In this document: positions 22,641-36,054 of the stretch, in pieces | Layout of the letters: every line of letters begins with the position of its first letter | How positions within the stretch are numbered: position 1 is the first letter of the stretch | Source: Macrosteles quadrilineatus | Lineage: Eukaryota > Arthropoda > Insecta > Hemiptera > Cicadellidae | Assembly (NCBI RefSeq): GCF_028750875.1 | Contig: NW_026542595.1 | Coordinates: forward strand, 120,601,651 to 120,665,650 | DNA length: 64,000 nucleotides | Direction: 5' to 3' | Notes under the pieces: generated by a model | Told to the model about the DNA's origin: nothing | Databases searched by the model: none | Seen by the model: the letters and a program-made list of their open reading frames with translations, nothing else | Translations under genes and position numbers: made by a program

Positions 22641-25600
22641 GGGCAGTGATAACAGCTGAGGTCAAAGTCAAGGTCATCAGTAGACGGTATTCAGACTGAA
22701 GATGGAGATACCGAGTCGGATCGGAAATTTGTACCTCGTTCATTTCATTTCTGATAACCATTATCATAGGGTAGATTGGTAAAGGTTGAGAGTGTAAAAC
22801 CATTGAGTTTCGGATACTGAAGCAGACATCCCATCTGTACGGGCCTGATGTCACCTATTTTTCATTTAAAAAGATTAAAGTTCAATTAGCCATTCATAAA
22901 GTGTGTTAGAGTCAAAATTCAGTTTTCTATCTTATATTTTTCGTTGTGGAGATATTTTAAATAACACATAAGATGCTTTAGCATGTAAGTTAAGTCACCA
23001 GTTTGACTTAGACCAAAAGTCTTCATAATTGACATAATTAAGTATCTTACCTCCACACAATCTGTCGGTGGCCCAATTCAACTTCTTTCAACGTTTTTTA
23101 TTTAAAGAACTGGCGACAGTTTCAACATAGGGATGGAGTGTCTAGTTGTATTACTATTCAAATTTAAAATGTATATATCAACGATTTGTGGTTAAATACA
23201 CCATATATTTAATTGAACAGCCTTGACTCCTTTGTTCAATTATAAGATGAAGATCTACTTGCCTATTTGCCATTTATTCGCGTGTGTAACTCTGTCTGAC
23301 AAGCATCGCTCGATGTGATGTATGTTAAATATTATCGAATGTTGCTAAAGATGAGCTGGCATAAGCTCGTAACGTGCAGCCTCAACTTACTTTATTTGAC
23401 ATAATATTAATATTATGGCAAATTGGAAAGTAGATTTTCATCTTTTAACACTATCTTTTTGAGAGCATTGTACAAAGTCATTCTATCAATATGTACCAAT
23501 TTGGTCAACTAGTAAAGTGTTTTTTAACAATACAAGAAGTGTTTTAAAATTTTCGTAACCAACACCTGTAAATAAGGCAACGCCATCTACAAATGTAAGC
23601 TAAATAGCAATTACTAAACAAAAATACAAAATGATATATCAATTAAACAATTGGGCGTTTAGCGTTTCATGAAAATTTGTGTTAACAGAAATAATGTTTA
23701 GTATGGTATCGTTTGAGAAAATTCCGTAACACATCTCTAACTAATTATGTATAAATACTCATTTGAAAGCCGTTACACCTTCCTATCAACTGTACGTCCG
23801 TTGTACACCATGTTGCTTTAGTATGTCATGGTTGGATTGCATGGCTCAGGTCGATAAGTGTTTACCAATGTCAAGTGTACATTCGCAATGACTGTTTTCC
23901 ATTTGTACGTTTTATGTTTTTCTTTTGTTGTAAGTGAGCGATAGCGATAGACTTGTTGTATGTATGGTTGTTAGAGTAAAAGTGTTGTCTGTCCCGAACC
24001 AAACGAGTTATGCCATTTTTTTCACTGCTTTCAACAGTTGTTGACACGTTTTCATATGTGGTCGTTGTAGGGAAATATTGTGAGCACGATTATTACTTCA
24101 AGTAAAATTCAACAGCGCATATGTTCAGTTAAATTCAACTAATTTAATCTTTTTCGAAGTTATTCTGTTGGTCAAATTAATTGTTACTGTAAAAGTTGTT
24201 GCTGTCAAATTGAAGCATAAAATTGTTTAGCATAATATAACCTAGATACAAAATTACTAAATCACCAACCGGGATACATACCTTGATTTCATAGTTTTGT
24301 ATTACAACTGAATTTGTTAGCTAAGGCCAAATAGATTTGTAATAATTAAGTGGAATGTGAAACTTTTTAAGGTTTAAAGCATTATATAAGTTTGATAAGG
24401 GCTTATGAAGTTTTATGACTCCTATAGTTTTAAGTTTAAGAGGCCAACGAGGCTTAAGTACTCCAGCATTTAGCATGTTAATAAAGTGCATAATATTTAG
24501 AGCATTGCACCATCATTTATCTATTTACATTTGTTTTGACTTTTTTACTTTCATGTATAACAATGCATCATGCAACAATGCTAGTATGAGCCATAGTATT
24601 ATTCTACATTAAAAACAGATATTCAAGCAGTATTTTGCATTTTTATAGGTTAAAGATCTTGCATTGCCTACTTAGATTACGAAATAAAACACAAAAATAT
24701 CTAGATCCCCACTTAAGTATTTAAATTCTAAACCCCCTACTTCAAGCATTTTGAGGATGTACAGTTATTTCGAAATTGGTACACATCAAAATAATGTAAA
24801 GTTAAACTATTCATCCTTAACTCTCATAAGTGATGTGCTACCATGAAATTAACATTCCATCCCCCTTGTTGAGGCTAGATTAAAAATTAATCGTTAAATT
24901 AAATTCTCTCTGAGTAAAATTTGTGTATAACATTTTTGGTTGATTTTCCAAATTAAATTTTTAAATTTATATTTAAGTCCTAAAGCGAATTCCCCGTACA
25001 GTATTATACAAGATTCTTTTAATTACTTCCAAATAGTCCTTATACTGTTTGTATAATATGATTTCATGAATATAACCGAAAGCAAGGAAATGGCCTTATA
25101 ATTTATCTTGTCAACTAAGGTATCCATAAAGCTCTTAAAATAAAATCAATGTAAAGCCTTAATTTATAATTTAAATACTTATATACTTTCAGTTTCAACA
25201 AATAAACATAAGCTTTTAAATCTTCAAAATTTACAAATTTAAATAAGGATATGTTGTTTGATTTATCTTTGTTGAGTAAGCCTTAAACTCTTACTTTAGA
25301 CTCTTAACACTTTTATGGAATCTGTAAATAATATCTACACGATTACCGTTTTCAACTTTAGTACTTAATAACGAAAATGTTGAGTGAATTTAGATTACTT
25401 TGTGGTTTGTTACAAAGCGGCATATTCTAAACAGTAATGAAGAATTATGTTGTTAATATTATAACGTAAACGATAAATAAAAACAATTTTATCCGTGATG
25501 ATTTCATATAATTCACTTGGCCTATGTGAAAGCACTCTATACCAGAAAATATCTTTAACTGAGTACACACAGATTTTTCAAATTATTTAAGGAAATATTT

Positions 25601-26530
25601 AAAAATAACTTTGTTAACTTTCCTTGGTAAAATCTAATTATATAAAAAAGTATTGGCTGACCATCATGTATTTGTTGTTGAAGTTCTTCCTATTTAAGTT
25701 TATTACATTTTGTAATATTTTATACAAATGTAATACCTACGTGCACAATAATTTGACTGCTACGATTTATTACAAGTGCATTTAATTGAATAATTATTTA
25801 ACAGTATTATAGGTCATTAATACTTTTTTTATACAAGTAATAATTTTGTATATTTACCCTACTGGACCAAAGACAAATCTGTGTGTATACAGTAAACTAT
25901 GTAAATTGTATATAGATTTGTAGAGAGTATTTGTACTTTAGACATGTTTTGTGTAAAGCCCTATATATTGCAGTTATATAGTTTAGTAATTTTGTTTGAA
26001 AAGTTGTTTATGTTAGTTATAATAAAACACTTAAGTGTTTTCGTTTACTTCTTTAACTCGATAGCTAGTAATCTTGAATATTTCGTCATTACAAGTTTAT
26101 GACTATTGTGATTGATTTACCGTTTGACTTTTATAACCATATTTTAAGTGGCCAATTTTGCTGCCATGGCTGAAGTATGTAATTAGGCGCCCATTTTAAT
26201 TAAGTAATCTTTTTAATAAGAGATATCGGGCTTAAACGTTGGTTTGGTCAATATTTATAGTTTATTGATGTAAAAATATATATATGAGCGTGACATAAAC
26301 GAAACTATTTATTATATTTATTGTGTATTATTTTATCCTTATGACCAAAATGTAAAGAGTACCTAATTAAAATAAATTATTTTAAGGGCCTTGCCATGAA
26401 TTTCAGATAATTAGGAACTACGATGGTTCAGTGTAGTGATGACATAATTCGGCAATAATTTGGGATAAAGGTTACCTCTTATGCTTGGTAAGATTTTCCC
26501 AAACTTTTGAAAAAATGTAAGAGTACACGG
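22641..26530. other. Globin 3' flank and AT-rich DNA
   Basis: The first part is presumably 3'-UTR. Beyond about 22.9 kb only AT-rich sequence with no coding signal is seen. Confidence 0.45.
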
Positions 26531-26722
26531 TGGGTTTCAGAAGAGGGCCGCACTATTTAAACTATTTAAACAGTTTAGGTAAGGTAAATTTTGAGTTTTT
26601 GTGTCTATTTCTGTTCAGTAAATAGCAAAAACCTGTGAGTAAAGCTGTAAACTAACCTAACCTAACCTAAACTGTGATTATTCTTACAGGTTAAAAGTAG
26701 CGGCCCTCTTCTGTAAAAGATA
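26531..26722. mobile_element. MITE with CAGAAGAGGGCCGC ends, copy 1
   Basis: Inverted ends CAGAAGAGGGCCGC (left) and GCGGCCCTCTTCTG (right) flank about 160 bp. The interior includes three tandem CCTAA units near 26654-26671 and a CTGTTCAGTAAATA block. A second copy lies inverted at 49450-49654. No coding capacity; exact outer limits are uncertain by a few bases. Confidence 0.65.
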
Positions 26723-27594
26723 CGGTTTTAGATAATACTTCACAATTAGTAAACGTTATTTCCATGAGTACATGTCAGAAACGGTTTATCTGCATCATTA
26801 AATGGTTAGTTTTTAAGTCAGTCACAACAAAATCTTGACTCGTACACAATGTTCACATTAAGCTGAGAGAAGTTCTATCATTTATACACAGGAGATAAAT
26901 TAATCTTCCAAAATACACAACATCACTACATTGTATATCAATACTTTAGGCAGTAATTTGAAAGCAGAAAACTATACAACACAATGATAGAGTAGAAAAA
27001 ACATTTCCAATCGAAAAATATCCATCATCAACAACACTAATTCAAATTAACCTTACTCAAAATGCAATCTTAATTAATAAACTATCGACATGCATTTCCT
27101 AATGTGTTATAACTGCTGACTTTGAATATAATTATACAGGTATTGGTTTAGTAACAATACGGTTATTGTATAAATAGCCAAACAAAATTAATAGCAGTCT
27201 AGAACATTTCTTTAACTATCGTTATAATTAATCCCTGCGATTAAACGTATACATAACCAAGCTTTTTGTATTCGCCGTCTCCAATTAGATTTAAATAATA
27301 TTTCCGAAGTAACCTGACACAACACGAACAAGTCCATATTATTACTAACCGAACTAAAACTAGTCAAGCAACAATGTAAACTATCAAACAGTTCTGTTAA
27401 CACAGTCACACAACAATACAAAGATACACGCCACTACAGGTTGTACAGCTGGACCGTAGAGAGACACTGTACCAGCTGATTGAATCAGCTGACTGGCAAT
27501 ATTATTTCATTTCTTTGGTTTCGTGCGTTATTTATTTAAGGTCTTGGCATCTTACGGCATATTTGAGCGCTCTTGGAAGAAACTGTGAATTTAA
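26723..27594. other. Non-coding, nothing assigned
   Basis: AT-rich. A 69-codon minus frame at 27212-27421 has no recognisable domain. Confidence 0.4.
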
Positions 27595-27790
27595 AACTCA
27601 CTTCTTATTCTTATGGGAAAAGGTAAAGTGATGTGTAGTTTGCTCGTTTTTGGATGTATTTTTATCACATTTGGCAAATTTATTTATTTCGTACTAAGCT
27701 ATTTACATAAAAAAACTAACTTTATTAAATTCCCTGTACTGTATCAAAAAGTCTAATTAAGTAACTCATTAAACTGAATCCTATACTCTA
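27595..27790 (+). mobile_element. HINE-like internal remnant
   Basis: Diverged match to the 3' half of the AGCGAATTT family: CTTATTCTTATGGGAAAAGG, then GTAGTTTGCTCGTTTTTGGA, then TTTGGCAAATTTATTTATTT. Both termini are lost. Confidence 0.5.
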
Positions 27791-28627
27791 TTATGAGGTA
27801 TGTGTGATTGTTTGTAGGGTTGGTGTGAATAAAAAAAGGTTTAATTTATTTTGTAAATATGATAGCATTATATCTACGTTTTGAGCACAAACTGATGACT
27901 GTTAAATCTTTCCTAGTAAATTGGTTGTACCTAGGAATTTAATTGTAATAAAAATATTATACCTAAATCCAATGAAAGATTAGAAGTTAAACTTCTTTTG
28001 AAGTAATGGCACAAGATCGAAAAACGTCGCAATCAAAGACATTGGGTTACATTACAAAAAAAAGGGTATTTGGAAACTAATATGATTTTGTTTATTTTGT
28101 AATTTTTAACGGCTAGGTTCAATGAGCTTAAACAATTAACAACGGTTTTAAATTACTAGAGTAACACTGAAACGTAATTTCAAATATGTTGGGTCAATTT
28201 CGTATAAATGCATATTTTTACATTGCAGAATCATTCACCGATTAAATGTTTAAGGCTTGTCACAAATTAATTTCGTAAATTATAAAATGTATATGCTTCA
28301 TATTATTTTAATTATTAAACCAACATTTAACCACTACCGAGCAAGGCTCAGAACCCTGGTACTAAATATTGTAGAAGCATAGTTTTAAAAACTCTAAACT
28401 AAAATGCATTACGTATAAAACATTAGAAGAAAGTCAAAGTTTTGAGGTGAGTTTTTGCCGTGCTTTGGCTATATTAGTCCCCACGAGTGACGTGCTACAG
28501 AAGGCCTTATCTTCTGCTGATAGCCACAAGACTTTACACGCACTCTGGCTGTCCATTCTTGTGTTTTATTGTTAATAAGGTATGTATCTGTACACTTAAA
28601 AAGGTAACAGTGTTCACTGTTCATTTT
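27791..28627. other. Non-coding, nothing assigned
   Basis: AT-rich without a recognisable feature. Confidence 0.4.
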
Positions 28628-28750
28628 AGCGGATTTCTCATAGAGAATAACTATTACTGTAAGTATCATGGTAAGACCTAGACCCGACACCGATTTACTT
28701 TGTCGTTCTGATATCCCCAGTGCCCAAAAACACCGTTCGTTGCAATTCAA
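28628..28750 (+). mobile_element. HINE-like 5'-end fragment
   Basis: Starts AGCGGATTTCTCATAGAG after TT and matches the first 120 bp or so of the family, through CATGGTAAGACCTAGACCCG and CACCGTTCGTTGCAA. It ends just before the Helitron starting at 28762. The short frames here are chance products. Confidence 0.55.
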
Positions 28751-28761
28751 TATAAAATATA

Positions 28762-29476
28762 TCTATGTTCATAAAATAGGAAGTTTGTATGTAAATATAT
28801 TTGAACGTTACGAGTCCGGATACCGCTCGAAAGATTGTAATAAAACTTTCAGGCATTATTAATCATTATTCAAGGATAGTATGTGTGAGGTTTGGTGGAG
28901 ATCCGTCAAAAGGGCTCCACTCCAGTGGCTCTGGAGTTTCCTATGTTAACCTTATGAGTACTCATATTTAAATGGAAATAAATAATCTTAACAGATGTTT
29001 CGACTAAACAATTTGATTCTGTGGTGATTAATAGCATTAAAATCTTACAAGATGTACCAACAGGGTGCAGCACTATTAATTGTCTAAATTTATGACAACA
29101 GTTGCTAACTTCAACCAAGCAGCTGTGAAACAAAATTGTAACTGTCAAAATAGGATTGTTTACAGTTATGTTTCTGTTTTAATTTAACAAATAAATTTTG
29201 ATAGTGTGTAAATAAGGAGTTTTTTTTAGTCCGTAATTCATTAACTTATTGAATTTATTTTTTCCAAAACGTTTATAAAAACCTATTGTATTTGTATGGT
29301 TTATTTCCCAAAAAAATAATGTCTGGAAAACGAAAATAGCCAGTTAATATTTTAAAGTTAATACTTTTAGTGTATTACTAAAAAGTTTATCTACATACAG
29401 CCGATTTATGGAATAATAATAAAATTATTGTCTTAAGCGTTCTCTTCCCCTTGCAAAGCACGGGTGTGGTGGCTAG
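28762..29476 (+). mobile_element. Helitron copy with intact ends
   Basis: TCTATGTTCATAAAATAGGA follows an A. The 3' end has CCCCTTGCAAAGCACGGG, a spacer and CTAG before T. The core contains GGGCTCCACTCCAGTGGCTC and AACAGGGTGCAGCACTATTA. It keeps the unoccupied versions of two sites that are filled in the related copy at 34622-35720: a T-run near 29220-29228 and TTAA at 29241-29244. No coding capacity. Confidence 0.7.
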
Positions 29477-32400
29477 TTTTATCATAAAATAACTTTGTTT
29501 ATACCATGTATATATTCTTCTGAGTCGGCTACCAACCAATTCGCTCATTACGGCTTTACTGACACAGTAAATAAACTAACAACTAAACTAAGTAAATAAA
29601 TGTTTACAAAATTATTCCTGTTATGTTTGGTTTCACGAGTTTAAAATTGAAACAAAATTGTATAGATCGTGTCAATTAGGATGGCGTGTGTGGGTTGAAT
29701 GATGGAAAGGTTCCCATCAACATTGAGAATCACACTATACGCTAGTGTATATTTATTTATAGGTAATTAATTGATGAGAAAGATGTGAAAAATAACAAAG
29801 TGACGGTGGAAGAAGTGTTAATTCGCACACACGCATCCCACTGGCCAATGTATTGACACGATCTACACTGTGCTAGTTTTGGTCCACCCTGGGGGTCCAT
29901 TCCCAGTACCCGCCATGTCTTGACGAGCCTTCCCCTATCCGCCACCTGGGGAGGCGCCCGATAGGAGACTAGCAACTCCACACGGGAAAAATGTGGTTAG
30001 AGGTGGGCGGAATCGTTTCTACATATTTAACCCTTCTAATGCCAGTTTAGTAAACAAAGTCACAAAGAAACATAGTATTTTCCAAAGACTTCCTAGCTTT
30101 TAGGGATACTACATAACTTTCCAAGAGATCAGAGTAATTTATATTTACAAATAAAAAAACACATGCGGGGTATAATAGTTCTGCTGAATAGTTCTGCTGC
30201 TTCCCAAAATATATTCTAGTGCTACTACCAAAAATAAAATATGACTCCGGAAATATACATTTTGTTCTGTTATAATAAAATAAGAACCTTGTATTCAGAA
30301 ACATCCTAGAACAATTATCGTTAATAAATGTTAACATAAGGGAAAACGTAATAGATTATCCACCTGATCAGTACTTCTGTTGATTCCGGCCACCTCTAAT
30401 ACTTAACCTAACTTGACTAACCTATACTGCCTGTGAAGGTGTAGCCATAGAGATTAGTTATACCTACTAACTGTAGGGATATTTTCAAGAAGAGAGAGAC
30501 TGAAAAAAAATGTTTTCATATAAAAATTCATTACTCTATGATTCAATGTCCATACGAGTGCAAGTGCTGGTTCAATCTCTATAGGCACACCTGTCTATAA
30601 TATAGAGTTTACTAAAATATATATTGAAGGCCCAGATTTACAAAGGTAATATGTACATTAGTACGTAAGTAAAGTGAGTTAATATCAAAACAATCTAAAA
30701 GTAAAACATTGAAAACATCCTACGGAGCCTTTCAAAGATATAATAGTAAATTAGTAATACTAAAATTAATAGAATAACACTTATTGCTAAGGCTAAGAAA
30801 CCAGCCTATACAAATGGAAATTATTATTTATACTGAACCAGTTAAAAAAGTGTAATTATTTAAACTAAACCAACCTGTTTTCTTAGTAACGCTGCAGAAG
30901 TCACAGTAGGTTTCTTAGTTTAATATCAACTAAACTTAGCAGCTATCGAACTCTTTTCGCACTATTCACTGTTCCGAAGTTAACGAAAGTATAACATTGT
31001 TATATCCGCTCAACATTTATTAATTTAAATTATATTTCAAGTCACTCTTTAACCATTACCAAGTACTAAGAAATTTCATATAGTAAAGCCATTTCATAGA
31101 ATTTATGTTGGCAGATATATTTCCTTGTATCCAGGCTAAATTATAACACACAAATCTAAGACAAACAAAATTAAATGCTTCCTACCTTTGGTTGGCTTCA
31201 GCTGAAATTTTACCGATATGATGTGAACAAAGGCATTTATATGAATTTCGCATTAGTTTATTTCTAATAATTATTTGAGAAACCTTGAAATCTTTACATC
31301 TATGTTACCTATAACTCCCAGCTATTTATGAAGGTATGGCCTACGCTAAACTACCCTGTATATACATTTCTTTTTTTGTTTCCAAAACCAATATACCAAT
31401 GGACCTATGCATAACCCTCTCTAATACGTATGTCCATGATTTAGCTAAACCCATTATAAAAGAGCTTTTTTATTTCACTTTACTCTCCAAAAAGATAAGT
31501 TAAAATCAAATACATATTTATTTACAAATTTAAAATGAGAGTTAATCTAAATCCGAATTCTATTTCAAAGTAATTTCCTTTGAGATTTATTTTACACGGA
31601 TTATACATTTTTACTGTCTTGATTTAAAAATATTCGATATTTGTCCGTTTCGTAGGCTACTATTTTTAATTTCCTTTAATTAATTTATGCTATAGATGGA
31701 TTAATCAGCTTTAATCTATGCTTATAGTAAATTAATCCCTACTATGCTGGATGGTTGGTGTTCACATCATATTGGACTTTTATTGGCAAGACACAAGACA
31801 CAAACATTGAAATAACGTAGAAAAATACATTATGCCAGATACATATATAACATAAAACATGTGCATGCATAACAAGAGAACATACCGTTGCTCAATATTA
31901 CGTAGACACATGAAATGTTAATTCGGCGACTAAAATTAAAATCTGTGAACGTCGATTTAACGAAAATATTGATAGTATTCTCCGTCATGATGTTAGAAAA
32001 TAAACAATATTGCGATTGTAGATAGTCTTCTTTCTGTTGATATTTTGGTTAACTGGCCAACAATGACAACTGTGAAACAAATCTTCCCTTCCAGCGGTTG
32101 AAATCGTACCAAATTTTTAAATTCTATTAATGTTTAACGTTTCTTCTAGGTGTTTCAAATTGGCGAACGTATTCGTATAGAAAACCTACCCGAAGCCTGG
32201 ATACAAGTAAAATCCCTACACCTTAAACACCCAGAGATATAAATTCTTACCTTTGGTATGACTACAACCACTAACCTGCAAACAAAGTTGTTTTTAATAT
32301 TGGTGCACTTGAATAAGCTTATCTAAGGTAAGTACATCAACAGGTACTTTGGCTATAGCATTTAGTAGGTTTATACTGGGTGTATTTGCTTTATTGGGTG

Positions 32401-34621
32401 CATTTAATTTGTTTTCTATATTTATTTTCTAAGGTTATATTTTTTATATTAAACCATTGAAATTATAACACAAAATACTGGAAAATTCCTTCTAAGTATT
32501 CTATTTACAATGACAACGCATAGGTCCAATGTAATTTCTTTTTTAAATGATTATAATTTATTCCACAGAACCAAGAATGCACTTATAGTTTTGTAAAGGT
32601 TAATAGCTAACGTTCTTTTAAACACAGCATGCGTTAAGGGGATAAAATATCATACTTGTGATTTTCTTAAGATAATACCCACGAAGTATCTTCATTTTAA
32701 GTGGCTTCATTTTTACTTTAAATATAATAATTCAATGAAATCTATATTATTTTCTTTTATACTAAGTCACATATAAAAACAGAACACTTAAATATGCTTG
32801 GTAGTTATAATTTGTGGTAGTTATAATGGTAGTCTAATTTTTGTATTAAGTCAAGGCTAAACCACAATTTAAATACACTTTCAAAAAGTGTTGTTTAGTA
32901 ACTGCAATAATAATGTAGAATTATTTATTTATGTACGCCCCAACACCAACAATCAATGTTAATACTATCATAGACTAAGCAACACAAGGGAGTATGATTT
33001 ATCTATGATACTATCAAGTCACAGATGTTGAAAAGACAAAAGGTTAAGCCAATGATTCCTAAATTTAATAAAACTTAAACTTTATAAGGGCTTACTTTTT
33101 TACAACTATTACTATGAAGGTCAAATAGAAAATACTATGTCAATATTTTACCAAAAAGGTTGAAAATAATTGCAACAGTTTGTGAGCTTAGCAGGAGTAT
33201 TAGTTTTTTCATTAGAAGTGCCGTTATCAAATGTTATTCAGTTGTTTTAGTAGGTCTAAATAAAGGACTGATTCAACGAGTACCTTAATACTTATTTATT
33301 ATTTAATTATTCTAATGTAGGCTAGACTAGGATATTATCATAAAATAACAAGTAACTATTGCGTAATCAACTTTGATTCGAGTTTCTTTGTAAAATTTAA
33401 GATTGTTTAATAATGCTGAATAGTTGGGAAAATACTAACCAGATTTTATACTGCAATGAAACGTCAGAACAAAGAAGCATGTAGTCACAGGACAATCTGC
33501 ATAAATAATATCACTAAATAGGTCACTTGACACTAACACTTTTCACTAAATTTCCACTAATACACTCACAAACACTACGTGATACAGATACTAACACTCA
33601 CTTCAAGGTCACAACGAATACTACGAGTAGTAACACGAAATACACCGTACAGTTCAACGACAGTTACAAGACAACAATGATGGACCAATAAGAAACGAGC
33701 ACGTCATGCGAGTAGAGGACTCGCTGATCAGCTGACAGTGAAATAGGTTTTTGGTTAGTTTGTTAGCCAACGTTTTAATGCGCTGCAAAAGAATGTATTA
33801 TAATATTTGTTTATTGTATTATCTATGGAATATTAATTATGTATGTATGTATTAAATACTATTTAAATTAACATCACATGAAAATAGGTAAATAACTCGA
33901 CACGAAAAATAGATTTTCGTTACAATGCAATTATGGAAGTAATCTACTATAAGTAGTATTATTTTCACTTATATTTACCAAAGTCAATGTAACATTTAAC
34001 TCAGTTGCTCGTTGTGTGAATACTATTATTGAAATTATTATGAGTATTGTAGTACTGTGCTCGTAATAATGTTAACTTTAATTATGCTATGTTTGTGTTT
34101 ATGCGTTATATACATTCGGAAGAATACCATTTAGAGTGTATTACTGTGAAATGGGATAAATACGAATGTTTAAATACGCACTAGAGTACTGAACAGCAAA
34201 AAATCATACATTAAATTGTTGAACTGATCGTTGAGCGTTGTAGCATAGATTAAACATACAGCATGTTTAATCTATGGTTGTATCATAGATAAAAGGATGT
34301 CTACTTCTTTAATTCTATGGTTGTATGTAGTCGTAGTGTTCGACGACGAGTCGCCGGCGCGGGTGTGTTGTTCCACGATCTCATTGTTGCGTTGTTCCGC
34401 GATCCCAGTGACTAACGCGTCACAACAATGCTGACGAACAGCTGTTTGATATCATGAGTTTGTCGTTCGAATCAAAATGATTGTTATTGTAAGTTAGTTA
34501 AATGTATGATAAAGAAGGGAAATAAATTGGCTTTTTAGCTTCATAAAACGCAAAAAACACCTAATTTACAGGCAGGAAAAACAATAAATTACATTTCTAT
34601 TATAACCTAGAAGCTTTTTAC
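29477..34621. other. Non-coding, with GC-rich patches
   Basis: About 5 kb without a convincing gene. A GC-rich patch at 29870-29990 reads open on the minus strand (74 codons at 29757-29981) and may be a repeat remnant. A stretch at 33500-33740 is rich in CACTAACACT-like strings, with a CCAAT at 33683 and AGCTGATCAGCTGAC-like sequence. A CpG-rich patch lies at 34325-34445. The last two could be promoter-associated, but no transcript can be traced. Confidence 0.35.
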
Positions 34622-34916
34622 ATGGGGAATTTCTCCATGTCAACTAAAAGTACTTATATTCAAATGGAATTAAAGAATCTTAACAGCTGTTTCAACTAAA
34701 CAATTTTATTCTGTGATGATCGATAGCATTAAAAGGTTACAAAATGTACCAACAGGGTGTAGCACTTTTAATTGTCTAAATTTATGACAACAGTTGCTAA
34801 TTTCAACCAAGCAGCTGTGATACAAAATTAGAACTGTCAAAGTAGGATTGTTTACAGTTATGTTTATGTTTTAAATTTAATAAATAATTTTATATAGTGT
34901 GTGAATAAGGAGTTTT

Positions 34917-35547
34917 AGCAAATTTTCCTATATGGAAGTAGGTATTATAGTAGGTCTCATGGTAAGACCTAGGCCCGGGACCGATTTACTATTTTATTTT
35001 GATGTCCCCAGAGGCCAAAATCACCGTCCATACGAAAACTTGAGTAATTTTTGTCCGATTTTGATAAAATTTGGTTTGAAGTTGTAAGGCGGGATAAACG
35101 TGAATGAGTTCGCGAACCAGCATGATCAGACCATGGGAACGGGGTTTTACGGGGAGTTTTATGGGGGTAAAAAATGGGTTTTCTCCATTTTGACCCTCAA
35201 AACATAAAATGTTATTATTGAAAAATACTACTACGGAAATTATTTAAGTACTTATTCAAGTAGGCCTACTAATTACGGAACTTACAAAAAAAAAATTAAA
35301 ATTCCCATGTTATTCTTATGGAGAATATTGTAAAATGTTGTAGTTGGCTTGTTTATGGATATATCTTGATCAAACTATTAGTTTTTAAGCTATTGATTTT
35401 AATAAAAAACACATTTTATTAGTTTCCCTTTAGCAGCAAACCTAGGTACTCGTTAAACATAAATGTTAATTTAATAGATTAATTGAAAATCAATCCAGGC
35501 GAATGGAAAATTCGCTTAGTCGGCAGGTTTGCTGCAGCGGGGGTATT
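34917..35547 (+). mobile_element. HINE-like element, full copy 3
   Basis: Starts AGCAAATTTTCCTATATGG in a T-run and ends GCTGCAGCGGGGGTATT. The middle lacks the AT microsatellite of copies 1 and 2. The sister Helitron at 28762-29476 carries the same flanks without the insert, so both borders are supported by an empty site. Confidence 0.65.
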
Positions 35548-35571
35548 TATTTATAGTGCGTAATTCATTAA

Positions 35572-35665
35572 CACGTTGGGTGCTGATGACGGGAATTCCC
35601 GCAATTGCTTAACATTGAAATAAATGCAACTTTTATGTTCAAACATGTCGACAGCAAAAATAGTG
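35572..35665. mobile_element. 94-bp TTAA-flanked insertion (piggyBac-type MITE remnant)
   Basis: TTAA stands on both sides (35568-35571 and 35666-35669), and the sister copy has a single TTAA at 29241-29244. The insert starts CACGTTGGGTGCTGATGACG and ends AAAAATAGTG. Only CAC/GTG is inverted at the tips. TTAA duplication is the hallmark of piggyBac-type transposition, but the terminal repeats are too short to name the family with certainty. Confidence 0.6.
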
Positions 35666-35726
35666 TTAACTTATTGACTTATTTTTTTCCAAAATGTTTA
35701 TAAAAACCTATTGTATTTGGAGGAGA

Positions 35727-36054
35727 TACAACAGTAGGAGAAAGTAACATGTAATGCCATTTATTTTAAGTAGATTTTAATTTCAACCGAACCTTAAACC
35801 TATATCTGTAGCTCAAGTTAAAATAAACACGTTTATTCTTGTTGAAATGAAAACTGTAATGAACTTAGTGTAGAGCAAACAACGCTGAGTAGAATTATCA
35901 AAGTGTGTTGCGACACAGACTGTAAGGGTGTATCAGCCACATTGTTCCTTGGATATGAGGGTTGCTTTAACCCTGACATGCGGAATTCAATTTGCTCTCA
36001 ACAACGAAACTTAGAAGAGGGAATCTCCTTTATCGTGATGTTGCACGTGTTCTT
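35727..36054 (-). repeat. Inverted-duplicate repeat, copy 2
   Basis: Reverse-complement partner of 19379-19708 with scattered substitutions. It begins where homology of the truncated Helitron ends, which suggests one of them was broken by the other or by a deletion. Confidence 0.7.

Larger units (their letters stand above)
34622..35720 (+). mobile_element. 5'-truncated Helitron holding two younger insertions
   Basis: Matches the Helitron at 28762-29476 from its GGAGTTTCC-type core through ACCAACAGGGTGTAGCACTT to CTATTGTATTTGG, where homology stops. The start with TC and the CTAG end are absent. It is interrupted by a HINE-like element (34917-35547) and a short TTAA-flanked insertion (35572-35665). 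Confidence 0.65.

Noticed and set aside
26654..26671. CCTAA repeats as a telomere or interstitial telomere
   Set aside because: Only three units, inside a MITE that has a second copy with similar units.
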